In this document: piece by piece, positions 63,579 through 64,000 of the stretch | Layout: each line of letters starts with the position of its first letter | How positions within the stretch are numbered: the stretch's first letter is position 1 | NCBI RefSeq assembly: GCF_003991905.1 | Contig: NZ_RSCL01000017.1 | Location: 124,001 to 188,000, forward strand | DNA length: 64,000 bases | Source of the DNA: Dulcicalothrix desertica PCC 7102 | Lineage (GTDB): Bacteria > Cyanobacteriota > Cyanobacteriia > Cyanobacteriales > Nostocaceae | Direction of reading: 5' to 3' | Notes under the pieces: model-generated | What the model saw: the letters and a program-made list of their open reading frames with translations, nothing else | Told to the model about the DNA's origin: nothing | The model's database searches: none | Made by a program: the position numbers and the translations under genes

Positions 63579-64000
63579 ATGTCTACCTCAGAATTTCAAC
63601 AATTTTTTGATGATTGTGTTGGTAACTGGTCTACTGAACGTACATATCATTATTTGACACAGCAAGAAGTCGAGCGTTCACACACCAAGTTTGTCATTGA
63701 ACCAATAACAGAGTCGCTTAAGCTGAAAGTACTTGCAGATAATGCTTTTAGCGTCCCACCTCATGTTGACAGTTTACCTGGGTATCATCTCAAGTTTGAA
63801 ACTGTTTCAGAAAAAGGTGAGAAAGTTTCGCAGCAGTTGAATATGTTATTTGTGACACAAGAACAAGAGTCAAATTCTTTACAAGGAAAATATTTAAGAG
63901 ACCGCGCTTACGAGGAAGAGCGACCAATTATTGCTGATTTTCGCTTTGATAACACTAAGCGTGAACTATTGATGACTACTAATTATACTCGTGTAATCGC
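63579..64000 (+). CDS. CpcS/CpeS-type phycobiliprotein lyase, cut by the window edge
   Basis: The ATG at 63579 opens a frame of 140 codons that runs off the right end. It starts MSTSEFQQFFDDCVGNWSTE and continues with RTYHYL, FVIEPITESLKLKVLADN, LKFETVSEKGEKVSQQLNML and DRAYEEERPIIADFRFD. This matches the lipocalin-fold CpcS/CpeS/CpcU lyases that attach bilins to Cys-82-type sites. Its position after a phycobilisome-type gene suggests that that protein is its substrate. The C-terminal part lies outside the window. Confidence 0.88.
   Translation, partial: MSTSEFQQFFDDCVGNWSTERTYHYLTQQEVERSHTKFVIEPITESLKLKVLADNAFSVPPHVDSLPGYHLKFETVSEKGEKVSQQLNMLFVTQEQESNSLQGKYLRDRAYEEERPIIADFRFDNTKRELLMTTNYTRVI

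Overview
The window is chromosomal DNA of a low-GC, filamentous and probably heterocyst-forming cyanobacterium. The evidence is a phycobilisome protein followed by a CpcS/CpeS-type bilin lyase at the right edge, a NifE/NifN-like pair, XisH/XisI, a cyanobacterial-type FtsH, CHAT, CHASE2 and DUF928 proteins, and several families of short dispersed palindromes. The hexamer GGCGCC occurs about 100 times by eye (a handful would be expected), while the usual cyanobacterial HIP1 octamer GCGATCGC was not seen. The strain therefore seems to use a different highly iterated palindrome.

Layout: 0-7 kb carries two tandem HEAT/LRR paralogues, a WD40 protein, small proteins, an FHA-PrsW fusion and a lipoprotein that looks like a metal-binding receptor without its metal ligands. 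7.3-13 kb is a polysaccharide region: an epimerase of the CSP41 type, a glycosyltransferase, a polyprenyl-phosphate sugar transferase, and gmd plus fcl for GDP-L-fucose. 13-22 kb has a divergent alkaline phosphatase homologue, a DUF697 GTPase, an AbiE-type toxin-antitoxin pair with an extra N-terminal domain on the antitoxin, a secreted caspase-like protein and a class A beta-lactamase homologue. 22.4-28 kb groups two Mop (molybdate-binding) proteins, one fused to a ribbon-helix-helix domain and next to clear dyads, a Crp/Fnr regulator, a divergent nifE-nifN pair and a Rieske oxygenase.

28-40 kb is an accessory region: a Phd/ParE pair; a second Rieske gene broken by a 6.4-kb nested insertion (IS200/IS605-type ends, inside them a group II intron, inside the intron's reverse transcriptase a 3.75-kb serine-recombinase element); then a PrlF/YhaV pair, a broken HTH antitoxin gene and xisHI. 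40-50 kb is mostly core: topA, a GDSL hydrolase, gltX, ftsH and small exported proteins. 50-59 kb holds a histidine kinase with a degenerate ATPase domain and, on the minus strand, a four-gene set DUF928, CHASE2 hybrid kinase, REC kinase, CHAT-TPR protein. 59-64 kb holds a lone PotC-like permease, hypothetical genes, an IS605 remnant whose right end touches the start codon of a phycobilisome gene, and the bilin lyase gene running off the window.

The best candidates for new biology are the divergent NifEN-like pair next to Mop regulators, the group II intron inside IS605-type ends, the DUF928/CHASE2/kinase/CHAT operon, and the GGCGCC and REP-like palindrome systems. All family calls come from reading the translated sequence; no searches were run.
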